Assembly (NCBI GenBank): GCA_014529385.2
Contig: CM043949.1
Span: 145,189,350 to 145,253,349 of the forward strand
Source: Adiantum capillus-veneris
Lineage: Eukaryota > Streptophyta > Polypodiopsida > Polypodiales > Pteridaceae
DNA length: 64,000 nt
Reading direction: 5' to 3'
A program made the position numbers and the translations under genes. This document shows positions 23,716 through 34,208 of this stretch, one piece after another. Below the pieces are notes generated by a model, which was given only the letters and a program-made list of their open reading frames with translations, searched no databases and was not told where the DNA came from. Numbering within the stretch: position 1 is the first letter of the stretch; the number at the start of each line of letters is the position of its first letter.

Positions 23716-24134
23716 AATATTCCATAGCTTTCCTCGTTCCTGTTACCACTTTAGTTCTCGTTAACATATCTACATTGATGAAGTTGACAACTTTCATTGC
23801 CCTCTTCCATTTGGAGCCGCCAAGAAAATTTACGAACACTTGATGTATCTGAGTGAGTCTCCAGTTCATTAAAGCCTCTACGACATTGTGCATCCTTTTT
23901 TCCTCCTCTTGAATGCTTTGCTTTTGCCAGCACAATGAAATGTTAGTTTGTATTAAACATTCTCCTATCATATCCAATTAGAAGCAATCAACTTTTTTAG
24001 AGTAGGAAATGATATCCCAAGCGCACAATGTAGAGGACCAGAAGAGAAAGCGGTCCTTTTATTTATAGAAAGGGTGAGAGAGAAGGTTTTGGAAAACTTT
24101 CAAGAAAATTAAGTGCCAATGTTTTCATTAGCCT
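23716..24134. other. no gene supported
   Basis: An 87-codon minus-strand frame (23714-23977) has no motif I recognise. I see no repeat structure here. Confidence 0.4.
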
Positions 24135-24237
24135 CTCGAGAACACAAGACCAATTTATCCACTTCTTCCTTTAAAGAATTCATTTGCTTCTTACCCATCC
24201 TTCTTAATTTATGTCTTATTGGTTTGGCCCCTTCAAG
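24135..24237 (-). pseudogene. short gypsy RT N-terminal fragment
   Basis: About 100 bases match the RT entry region of the Tat-like relic (around 21066-21150 and 42825-42895), minus strand, encoding residues resembling KPIRHKLRRMGKKQMNSLK. Flanking sequence does not match, so this is an isolated fragment. Confidence 0.75.
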
Positions 24238-24419
24238 TCTTTCGTCTATCCAGGTTCTCTTCACAGATAACGTTGCCACTCTATTGGCACTTCTCCCTTT
24301 CAATTGCAATTTTCTATCCGGAATGTCTCCTAGAATGATATTACAAGATAATATGCTTAGTAAGAAAAATTTCAACCCAGTCAGCAAGCTATACAATGAG
24401 CTCCACAAAATCATATGAA

Positions 24420-25425
24420 GTTCTTGATGGGTTCATCTCCTCAACTTCATGTCTTGATGGGTTCCTGTCCTCAACTTCATCACTTGAAACACCTTGATTG
24501 CGGAATATGCTCAATGTGGTTGTGGACAAATGCATTCACCTATGATTGTACCTTGAAGTTCTACGGCCTTATGAAAAATATGCAGTGTGTGGCAGTGCTT
24601 TGATCAATATGTATGCCAAATGTGATGCTCTATGAAGTACAAAAAGTTATTCATGACCTTTCTGTCCAAAAATGTGGTTTGTTGAAATGCGTTGATTGTT
24701 GGGGATGTGCACAACATGGCTATGACAAGAGCTTTTTTCACCGGATGCGAAGGGGAGGCCTCTCTCTAGATGTAATCATCGATTATGCTTGCACCTTGAA
24801 GGCATGCGGCCTTCTACATGGGTGACAGAATTCACCATGAGATTGTGATTCAGAGAAATATGTTGTTCTTGGCTGTGCTTTAGTTGATATGTATGCCAAA
24901 TGTGATGCCCTCACAAAAGCACCAAAAGATTCTCTGTAGGATATTGTCTCTTGGAGAGCGTTGATTAAGAGATATGCTCAACATGTCTTTAGCAAGAAAT
25001 TTCTGGGCTGATTTAATTGGATGCAAAGGGAAGGCCTTTCTCCAAGTGCATTTACCTATGCTTTCCCCTTGAAGCCCAATCGCCTTACGCAAGACGTCAA
25101 CATGGGTGAGAGAATTCATGATGAGATTGCTCGTTAGGGACTGTTGGCAAAAGATACCGTGTTTGGCGGTGGTCCATATGTATCTCAAATGTGGTGCCAT
25201 CACAAAGCATGAAAAGTCCTTGATGGATATCCTCTTTGGGATGTCATCTCTTAGAGCTCGTTGATTGGCAAAGATGCATAACATGGCTCTTGCAAGGAAA
25301 GCTCTGGGTTGTTTTAACCATATGCAAAGTGAGGTTTCCATGAGAGGAAGTCTCTTGAGTCCTCTATAGGAGAATATGTCCAACAAGGGCAGGTCGAAGA
25401 AGCTCTGAACTTTATTTGTGGGATG
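24420..25425 (+). pseudogene. pentatricopeptide-repeat (PPR, PLS-type) pseudogene
   Basis: Shifting frames on the plus strand show repeated PPR text: MYAKCDALTKAP near 24890, DIVSWRALIKRYAQH near 24945, WMQREGLSPSAFTYA near 25020, GERIHDEIA near 25105 and QGQVEEALNFICGMQ near 25390. Two earlier repeats at 24500-24820 read AFTYDCTLK and YACTLKACGLLHG. These are alternating PLS-type PPR motifs of organellar RNA-binding proteins. Multiple stops and frameshifts rule out function. There is no N-terminus, and no E or DYW domain. It ends where the repeat-family copy at 25426 begins. The wording fits PPR families from ferns as I remember them; that taxonomic hint is inference. Confidence 0.85.
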
Positions 25426-25795
25426 CAGCATTGATCTCAGTTGCTGCAAGAATCTCTCAAAATTGAGCCAGATCGAAATCACAGGCCGATGATAAAAATC
25501 AATGAAAATGCTTACCTCCGTTGCATCAGTGTTTTCAGTTTTTTTAGCAGTTAGATTCTGTAGCACAACCCTCAAACCTCATAGATCTCACCTTGTTGCA
25601 GATCCTTGCGACATAGTCAGGTGAGTTAGGATTTGTAGATTCCGCCCACTGTTCATAGGTTTCAGCATCTGCATCGTCATCATTGTGTCGGTGTCATTTT
25701 CATTGTCACCAACGTAGAGTCAGAATTTAGTAGTTACAAGATTTGTAGATTTCAGTCCTTAGTATTTTCAGTTTCCAGCCCATGTCGACGAAGTT
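25426..25795 (-). repeat. repeat-family copy (reverse orientation)
   Basis: Reverse complement of the unit at 36700-37065: the tract agattcctgcagcaactgagg, the A-rich aactgaaaacactgatgcaa and the leading ggaaactgaaaatactaagg are all recognisable. It terminates the PPR pseudogene. Confidence 0.8.
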
Positions 25796-26392
25796 GAACA
25801 ATATTTTTCATATTGAAAGATAAAGTTTTTTTTTGAATATTTATATATGTTTTTGGTTGATAGTCTTAAGACTATATGTTAGTTTGAAATAATATTTCGA
25901 ATGTATTGATCGAATATGAATTAATATAACTCGTTTAACTATATTGAATATGTATTTTGTAAAGGTACGTCAATTGTAAAACTAGAAAGTAAAAGGCAAC
26001 AATTTTGCATATCGAAAATAGAGGTTTATTTCTTTCTGTTTCCTCTAAATGTAAATTCTAAGCTCCAATACTAATACATATTACACTTCGAGTTATAATA
26101 AAGCAAAATCAAGCACGAGAAGAATATTAATATTGAATTAAGAATGCCAAGTACAATGTACTAAATTCTATTAGTACTAATTATATTATTGAAAATTATA
26201 AAAATTATCTGAAAACGGAAATTACATTATCAACAAACAAATTTTCAAGTCTGCTATATATTAAATTGGAAAGAAGCTACTGTGAAACATGTAATTGTAT
26301 ATTTAGAAATTTATCTCCTCTATAATTTGGAAAGTGTTTTGAATGTAAGTTCTGAAATACAAACTGTCTAAATTCAAGCTACAGTAATATTT
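25796..26392. other. AT-rich, no gene seen
   Basis: Highly AT-rich sequence without an open frame or a repeat partner that I could find in the window. Confidence 0.5.
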
Positions 26393-26740
26393 ACTTTGAT
26401 TTCTTGAAATGGTTTCTAAGAAGGACAGGCTCATCGACAACATTCTCATCACCGTGTTCTACTGGTTCGAAGCCTGGAGGAAATTCCTGAAGTGTTACCT
26501 TCTCTTGTTCATTTGCATCAATGTGTTTCTCTGTACAATGTTTATTCCGTCAAGCAGCCTCTGTGTTTGTTGCTGAAAATAGTGAATTTTCTGTACATGT
26601 TTGTACAGAGTCACCATCGCTTGGTGAAATAAATACTGGTGTAGAGTTGTTTGAGCAAGTAATTGTGTTGCTTGGTTCCATTTAGTGGAGTTCCTCTTGA
26701 AAGTCTTTTGGAAAGCATCATATACATGTTCGTTAAACAT
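26393..26740 (-). pseudogene. unrecognised coding remnant, Ser/Thr/Asn-rich with acidic tail
   Basis: One minus-strand frame reads FISPSDGDSVQTCTENSLF, passes a single TGA, and ends as LQEFPPGFEPVEHGDENVV... with a stop at 26395. Composition (Ser/Thr/Asn-rich then acidic) looks like a disordered C-terminus rather than chance AT-rich sequence. It lies downstream, on the same strand, of the kinase-like pseudogene and could be its tail across an intron or frameshift. I do not recognise a family. The 81-codon open frame overlapping it appears to be a shadow. Confidence 0.35.
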
Positions 26741-27182
26741 TTGACATGGAAATATTTAAATAACAAATCAACTAGTTCACATACTTGCTTCTATGCAGAT
26801 TTAAAATTTTATTGAAATAAACGTGAAGTTCAGTTTTCAAACCGTGGGGAAGACAAGACAGAGAGGCAATTAAAGAGAGAGAAGTGTATAGTACATAAAC
26901 TTGTAGAAAACATTTTACTAACTCAATGCTATTTAGTGTACAAAGGTTTTTCTTTTAAATTGTTACAAAATGAATTAGAGAATTAAAACTCACATATCGT
27001 ATATTGATTCAAAAAATGTCAAACAATAAATAATTAACACGTTCTAAAGTTGATGTTAGTTATTTTACCATTATAATAAATACCGAAAAAAAATCCTTGT
27101 TAATATGCAAGTATTGGTCTTTACCATATTCAATACAATACAATGGAATCAGTAGCAAATAGAAGAAAAACCCAAATCTTTT
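26741..27182. other. AT-rich spacer between the two coding remnants
   Basis: No coding pattern; would be an intron or intergenic spacer if the flanking minus-strand remnants once formed one gene. Confidence 0.4.
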
Positions 27183-28196
27183 TTATTCATTTCTTGGACG
27201 TAAGCCAGCATCTGTATCTACATAGACATCGTATTGATGATGAGCATTTCATAATATAGTATACAACTCATAGAGTGCAGGTCTCTCGATTGGATTTACA
27301 CAAGTACAACATTTTGTAAATGTGTATAAAATTCTTACAAAGTCATTTCTCGATTTGTTACCTTAAAATGGAAGAAAACGTAAAAGCTTAAATTTTTTTC
27401 CGAGAGACTAAATTTGCTGCTAAGTTGTAAGCGACAGGCCTAGAATTGAAAAATTCAGGAGCGACCCGTGGATACCGTCTTCTGTATTCTTCAAAGGTGT
27501 CTTTTTTATTATCTGGCAATGGTTCATGCACTTTCTTCGTAGTTGTACTCATACACTTCTACCAATTTCCAATACCTACGTAAACGTCTTCTGTTTTCTC
27601 AGAGAAATGTAGGTAAATATTCTGTAGTTGTAAGTCATTATGCAAGTACCCGTTTGACTGTATGTAACTTATAGTCAGTTCCAGTCCATTGATAATATCA
27701 AAAATATGTTCCTTGAAACGCTCTTTTGTACCAATCCTCTCAGAAATACTCACATAATGCTTAGGAGGTGCAGTCATGCTTTTGTAGTACTAGATAGCCA
27801 TGTCCAATTCGCAAGGGCGTGGCCGTTCCAGGAAGGGTATATTACAATGGGCTCTTCTTCGTTACGGCAGAGTCTGAGCAGAGATATGATACCACTGTGG
27901 CTTATAGACATATTTGTAGCTTCATCCATTGCACATAATTCTGGAAAAGCAAGGGTTTCTCCAGCATTGAGTATTTTCGCTGTGTATATACTCTGTGTGA
28001 ATGTGTCTTCCAAAACTTTACACATGCAACAGTAACTGCCGTATGCATGATGAAATCGTTGTGAGTCATCGATAAAATGGATTTGTTGACGCTGTAATAA
28101 GACAATGTGCACATACTGGGAAAAAGGATGTGGATCTTTTGGTTTGAGATAAAGCAGGAATCTAGCCTTTCCCCTCACTTGGCTTTCAATTTTCAT
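27183..28196 (-). pseudogene. protein-kinase-like pseudogene with atypical motifs
   Basis: Reading 28196 to 27183 on the minus strand, kinase subdomains appear in order: a glycine-loop-like GSYCCMCKVLED, the lysine strand YTAKIL, SHSGIISLLRL (alpha-C to beta-4), EEEPIVIYPSWNG (hinge), then after a frameshift near 27776 YIQSNGYLHNDLQLQNIYL, which matches the HxDLxxxN catalytic loop. The Mg-binding DFG position reads GIGNW then a TAG, so Asp appears to be replaced by Asn. The C-lobe follows (RYPRVAPEFFNSRP, the APE motif, and CVNPIERPALYEL) and the frame ends RPRNE-stop. At least one frameshift and four stops (TAG, TAA, TAA, TGA). The hydrophobic P-S-W-N-G hinge and DWG-like motif set it apart from ordinary plant receptor kinases. 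Confidence 0.6.
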
Positions 28197-28199
28197 TTC

Positions 28200-29226
28200 T
28201 TTTTGTAGGACTCTCTATGGATAGGACAACTGGATAAGAAGCTTCAACTTGGTCTCACCAAAACCTATCACAAGTCCTTCAAGAAGGGTATAAAAAACCG
28301 GAAGGATGTGTACACGGACTATCAATGGATGTCTACTAAAAGCATAATGCATGAATATGGTAGTTCCAAGTCTGCTTCTGCTGAAACTATATCAGTTAGA
28401 ATCAGCAAGATGTAGGGAATATTGGTAATCAATACTAAAGGTTGTCCAAAAGCTTGAACACTCAAGGAAATTGCTAAAGTCATCTACCAGGCTTACAATC
28501 CCAAAGGTAGACTTGATGAGAGCCTCAAGAAGAAGCTTAACAGAAGGTGGAGTCTCAATTGGAGCATTAAGCAATGGCCATATAGATTTTATTGCATTTG
28601 GGATTTTCCACAAGCCATCATGTTCAGCTTTCTAATGTGGCTGATTCTTCATAAGGCTCTTTTGGTAGGTGACACTGCTAACAGATTCCTTCAAATTCCT
28701 GATATATTCCCCAGAGGTAATCAACAAGAGGAAACACTTGAAGACTTATTCTTTTACTGCCCTTGTAATTTAAAGAGTATGAGGCTCATACAACATAAAG
28801 TTCAGCCTCTTCACCCTACTCCAATCACTACCAGAGATATGCTCATTGGACATCTTGATATAGCTCTATGGAATCTATGGAGATCCTCCTTATTTTGGCA
28901 TTTGTGGATTTCTAGAAATGAAGCACTACTTTAAGGAAAAACTTATGATCCTTGTTTCCCTCTTGAGTTTGACATTCAAAGACTCAAGAATTATGCTTTA
29001 CATTGTGTGCAAGAGATCCCTAGCTCTTTCTTCTTTCATGTATTGAAGGAGTATAGGTGGCAACATTGGGCCTCCACTCTTCTCTCCCTATACTCTCCCC
29101 AACGGCTTGTGATGGCTTCCCCATGTTAGCAGATTGGATTTTCTCTTTTCTTAGGCTTCCCACTACTATTGGGACTTGTATTATTTATGTAGTTTTTCTC
29201 TATTAATTTAATACACTTTTCCTTTT
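28200..29226 (+). pseudogene. LINE (L1-type) 3' end with zf-RVT-like domain
   Basis: An upstream frame carries LDKKLQLGLTKTYHKSFKKG, then a Trp-rich FYCIWDFPQAIMFSFLMWLI LINE connection block. The 104-codon frame at 28620-28934 continues with HKALLVGDTANRFLQIPD, EETLEDLFFYCPC and WNLWRSSLFWHLWISRNEA. This is the zinc-binding reverse-transcriptase-associated region (zf-RVT) followed by the Trp-rich stretch at the end of plant L1-like ORF2. The polymerase core is absent (5' truncation, usual for LINEs), and stops break the frame. The 3' untranslated end is tandemly duplicated (see next feature). Confidence 0.75.
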
Positions 29227-29312
29227 AAAAAAGCACTTCCCACTACTATTGGGACTTGTATTCTTTCTGCAGTTTTTCTCTGTTAATTTAATACACTTTT
29301 CCTATTAAAAAA
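29147..29312 (+). repeat. duplicated LINE 3' terminus
   Basis: About 77 bases (cttcccactactattgggac through cacttttcc.tttaaaa) occur twice head to tail, 29156-29232 and 29234-29310, each ending in a short A-run. Confidence 0.85.
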
Positions 29313-29329
29313 TTTTATTCTCCTCCTTG

Positions 29330-29330
<1 letters not shown>

Positions 29331-29412
<82 letters not shown>

Positions 29413-29438
29413 TGTGTGTGTGTGTGTGTGTGTGTGTG
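29331..29438. repeat. compound microsatellite (TA)n(TG)n
   Basis: About 39 TA units are followed by about 14 TG units. A second GT-rich tract interrupted by cgtacgtgcgcgcgtg lies at 29571-29613. Confidence 0.97.
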
Positions 29439-30092
29439 CAACCCACTGTTAAGGATCCTCAATTAAATCTTGACTAGCTGAAACAAGCCCTATTTTATCT
29501 TTACCACAAATACAGGCACCTATGTGCATAGCCAAAAATGTGTGCACCAAAATTTGAGGAATTTTATCGTGTGTGTGTGTGTGCGTACGTGCGCGCGTGC
29601 TCTCGTGCGTGTGAGAGAAACAAATACGCACAAATTTAAATATAAGGGTGAATTTGTCAGGGGTAAACCCTCAACCCCCTATCGTCAACAAACGATGCCT
29701 ATGAGTCTCAACTTTGTCAAAATTGGCAAAGTTGGAAAACAAATCTTGTATCCTCGCCAGTCTAGACAATCTCCCAGTTTACCTAGTTGGAGGTTAGTAG
29801 AGCAGACAAAATAGATGATAAGTGACAAAGGAGATCTGCTTGAAGGAACGGAGTCATACTTGTAGCAAGAGCTTGGTCGTATGTTTCATACCTTCCTTCG
29901 AAAACTAATCCTAATCTCATTTGTTCAGTGAAATGTCCTACCTTTATTATAGATGTACTACTAGGAACTATCTGGTTAATAAAGAAATGAGGTTAGAGAA
30001 GAGGAAGGGAAAGAAATTGTTAATATTATTTCTTATTAGAGTGCGAGCTTTTTTAATGTAATTTCACAGCAGGACGCTTCAATGAAAAAGAG
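29439..30092. other. no gene seen
   Basis: Contains the minor GT-rich tract; otherwise no coding or repeat pattern that I can support. Confidence 0.45.
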
Positions 30093-30190
30093 GTTTTTAT
30101 CAAGTCATTTGATTTTCTTCTAAGACATCTACTTTGTTTCAATTTTTATCAAGTCATTTGGTTCTCTCTTAACCATCTACTTTGTTTCAA
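30093..30190. repeat. 49-bp tandem duplication
   Basis: tttttatcaagtcatttg...catctactttgtttcaa occurs twice in direct succession (30093-30141 and 30142-30190) with a few substitutions. Confidence 0.85.
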
Positions 30191-31140
30191 ATGTGGTCTT
30201 GTTTCCCCTAGTCTTTGAATGCAAAGTGTCCAGGAAAGATACTCCTTTCAACAATTGATCTTTGGAGTTAGCTACTGCCATGCCTCCACTTGCGGGAGAG
30301 AGAGATCAATACCCAGTACCAGGGGCACTTCGAGTACCAGAGGCACGAAGTACCCTAGTACCTACCAAGTACCATGGCGTTTTTGCAGAACCCTTCAGCC
30401 CTACTATTTTGCACAAACACATGCAGGCATCAACGTTTTCCACCATCAGCATCAGCATTTTTTCATCACAATCATGAGCGCTTGCAGATTTCCCCCACAA
30501 GAGTAGATTAGCCCAACGTTTTTATTTTTCAGCTATCCCTCATCATCAATTGCAGATTTCAAACATAGCCTCATCGTAGGTTTGCAGATCCAAGCCAAAT
30601 CAGCCCTAGAGTTTTCAATCTTCAGCCGCAAGATCCATCAATATCTTAACATCTAGGACCATTGTATCAGCATTTGTGAAATCTAAAGCAAATACCTTTT
30701 GAGCGATAGAGGGGAGCCCTTGGAAGGGGGGTTTTGGGACCCCATCCGGTGTTAAGTCTTGGAGAGAGAGGGAAAAAATAGAAAGAATATTCATCTAAAC
30801 TATGTAAAAATGGTATACATATTAATAACAGTTTCCAGTGAATGGATGCACGTAATGTGTTGTGACTTGAATACAAATTTAAATTAGATTTTGATTCGTG
30901 AATTTCAACTTCTTTGTTTGTCTTTGTAGAAAATGTATGGTTCTTTCACGAGAAAAAAAGATTGATATCGATAATAGTTCATTGAGACTAAACAGAAGAA
31001 ATATATATAACAACTTCGAATATTACATGAGGTAAATTCAATTTTAAATATATCTAGATTTAGTTTTTTTCCCCTTTTGAAATGCACCCTACTGCCCTAT
31101 TCTCAGGACGTAGTTGTGCGGGTCAAATATTTTTTATATT
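30191..31140. other. no gene seen; clustered gtacc motifs 30310-30375
   Basis: Between 30310 and 30375 the word agtacc/gtacca recurs six times with short inverted partners (gtacca/tggtac). The rest is featureless to me. Confidence 0.4.
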
Positions 31141-31144
31141 CAAA

Positions 31145-31304
31145 CACGTCAATGTCTTCTTCCGAAGACTTGATTGTGTTCTCAAAAGGAAATAAATGTG
31201 CATATAAGCACACTATTATGTCTTCCAAAGACAAAATAGTGCAACAGAGAGAAAATAAATAAATAACCGCACTCTAATGTCTTCTCCTGAAGACTTAGTA
31301 GTGC
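31145..31304. repeat. three regularly spaced imperfect palindromes
   Basis: Hairpin-forming units at 31145-31178, 31208-31242 and 31269-31304 share the plan GCAC..TAATGTCTTC-loop-GAAGACTTA..GTGC. Start-to-start spacing is 63 and 61 bases. Stems have compensating differences between units, for example tgtcttc with gaagaca in one and tgtcttcc with aagaca in another. Confidence 0.75.
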
Positions 31305-32174
31305 TTTTAAATTAAATATGTGCAATCTTTTACATCATATTCAATGTTGCTAATGATCTCAGTTTGCAATGCTCAATTTCCATAGTGTACAATTTAGAAG
31401 TGTTTTTTTTTTTTTGCATTGTATATGCTGAAAGTGAGAAGATGATTTGTAAACAGATGCATCTTTATTTACATAGAGTGAATTTTTACATTGAACAACG
31501 AAGTTGAAATACTGTAAGGTGAATGTTCCATTCGAAAGCTTTTCTTTCTTCCAATATTCCTTTGTATGTTCGCTTTCCATATGATATATTGATGTATATT
31601 TCATGGCTATGTTTTTTAGCCAAAATAAATGTTTCTATAGTGCTTGAATATACGTCCATGTTTTTGCTTGACGTCACTTGCACTACTGTAAAATTCTTGC
31701 TTGATAGAAATATGTACATTGTACACTCTTCTAGAAATAAGTTGCTTTATGGAACTCTACATTTGTGTATAAGAAGTTTTCTTGAATTCTATAGCAAAAA
31801 CTGTCATATTCAAAACTTCTGTCTTTAGATAATCTATTCGTAAATTAGTGTGCATTTTGTACTTTTGGATAATCTACTTACAGGTCAACATGCACTTTGT
31901 GGTCTCGTTTCGTTTGTAGACAAAAACTGGATTCTTGAAATGCTCGAATACATGTCGATATTTTCATTTGGTTTCTGCTGACAGTAGTTGTGAAAGATTG
32001 GCCTTATTGAAAGCTGCATTTCAAGCCCTGGCTTACATCATAATTATATCAGTTGCTTCCAAAAGGGATTGGTATCGGCTTGGAGGGTCACTCCCTATGG
32101 CGAGAGCGGCCTACTATTGATTGTACGAACCTCTACAATGGAGTGGACTTGTCGAGGATGTCAGCAATGATGAG
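31305..32174. other. no gene seen
   Basis: AT-rich, with short ORFs on both strands that overlap and lack motifs. The right end grades into the repeat family that follows. Confidence 0.4.
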
Positions 32175-32581
32175 GAAGACGATGAACTAAAAACTGAAAA
32201 TACTAAGGCTTGAAATCAACAAATCTTGTACGTGCTAAAGCCTAATTCTACAAGTGATGACGACTACATGACGACAATGTATCAAAAACGTAGATATTGA
32301 AACATACAAATAGCGGGCTGAATGTGCAACTGATAGCTAATCTGACCGTCCGACAAGGATCTGCTGCACGAAGGTGAGATATGCAAAGCTTCGGGGTTGC
32401 GATATAGAATCTAATTGTTGAAAATTGAAAATGCTAATGCAAGAGAAGTAAGTACTCCGGTTGTTTTCTACCGTCGGGCTCATTGAAAACTCGTTTTTCA
32501 GTCCTGGTTTACATGGTGATTCTCCATCACTCTCCTAGTGTAATATCCTATCGCCTTACCTCCAGTAAGGCTGTAAGACAC
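32175..32581 (+). repeat. repeat-family copy A
   Basis: Carries the family landmarks in order: ctgaaaatactaagg, gcgggctgaa, caaggatctgctgca, gaatctaattgttgaaaa, then a closing block tctcctagtgtaatatccta ending in aaggctgtaagacac. It is cut at its right end by the inverted-repeat arm. Confidence 0.8.
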
Positions 32582-34208
32582 AATAGGAGGATGGAATGGT
32601 AAAAAAGGGGGGGAGTTGTGCCATTTAGAGGAGATTGGGAATGGAGGTTTCATTGGGGATCTAGTCTTCAATGCCTTAAGGACTACCCTAAAAGGCTACA
32701 ATGTTAAACTAGCAAGTCACCTGACATGGTGGTAAAAAAATTCAATTGTATCACAAACTGTGTGAAAACAGCAAACTTGGACTGAAAGAGAACATTGGAG
32801 GCAAAAACTAGCAAGTCACCTGACATGGTGGTAAAACAATTCAATTTTATCACAAACTGTGTGAAAAAAACAAACTTGGACTGAAAGAGAACATTGGAGG
32901 CAAGCCACATTGGGGTGGAGTTTACCTCTCAAAGATAATGGCCCCTCCAACAGGTGCCCCTTGCGGTACTTCTTTGTTTAATTAAACCAAGATGTTGGTT
33001 ACAATTTGCAATGACCTGGCCTTATACTTATAGACTCTTGGCCTTAAAAGAAACTCACTTATTGGCTATTTTTACAAGTGCTCGGAAGCATACACAATGT
33101 CAATTGATATCAGTAATTGGTGACCAAGTTGTAGTCTTGCGGAAAAGACGCCACTTTAGCAGTGTCCATACGCTTGCCGCGCTAGCTTTTATGCCAACAA
33201 TTATCACAAATAGGAGCATATATGAATACTAAAAAAAATGACAATCAATAGACTTGCAACGAAAAGAGACCAGGGAGAAGGTCGACATAGTATTGAGACC
33301 AGAAGTGTTAAGAGTTCAGGCATCTGTGTAGATTCGTCCAACCGGTTTCAGTTTCTCCCAGGGACGGGTGTTAGGGAGTGAGGGTTGTTTTGTGGCTGTA
33401 CCCGACCAGTGTGAGGTAGGTTTCTCATGTCATGTGAGGTAGATTTCTCATGTTGGGTTATGTCTAGCCATGTTTAGCTCGGGTTTTAGCTTGGTTCCAT
33501 GGTCTTTTGTGGTCCTCCAAGTTGGGAATATTATTCCCTAGCCTTAGCATATTTTTTCTTCATGGGCCTCCGATGCTCCTTTCTTGACTCTCCCTGCAAA
33601 TCATAGATAAACTACCAATAAATACATACATAAATTCACTTAACCACATATAGATAGATTTAAAAAAAGTGAAAAGAGAGTTGAAACAAATGACTACAAA
33701 TTATAGTACTATATACTATCAGTACAAAAAAGACCGTTTATTAATACTACTTAAACAATACAGAACAAAAAAACGATCCTTCTTTGCTCTAAGAGACATT
33801 TTATTCTTGGATTTTTTCAAAGTGTCTTTGATTAATTTGCGAACACAATTTGCTTCCTCGAAATACATATCAATATTACGAACTTACAATATTGAAGACT
33901 ATAATATATCATTTAAGAAAAAAACAAACTATTGCTCAAGATAGAAAATTTGTTTTACAACCATTGAAAGTAATAATTTTAATTTTTACTATATATCTCA
34001 CATTTGTTTCTGATCGTGCTTCTTCTAAAATAATATCGCGCTAATACAAATTTATTTGGTACTGAACATATACAAAAGGTTTTGGAGAACAATGAGCAAG
34101 TCTTTCAAATATAATATAGACTAAGACAAATAATAACAATACTCTTTTGAGCTACTACACAATAAACTTCTATAAGTAAGTACACCATCACTATTAAAAA
34201 AAATTGCA
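32582..34208 (-). repeat. right arm of the ~1.6 kb inverted repeat
   Basis: Reverse complement of 22168-23715. It carries an internal tandem duplication of about 99 bases (32709-32807 and 32808-32902, starting ctagcaagtcacctgacatg) where the left arm has a single copy. It begins inside repeat-family copy A, right after gtaagacaca. Confidence 0.8.

Noticed and set aside
30310-30375. Clustered gtacc words, possible CRISPR-like or operator array
   Set aside because: Units are too short and irregularly spaced, and the genome is a plant; a chance local repeat is sufficient.
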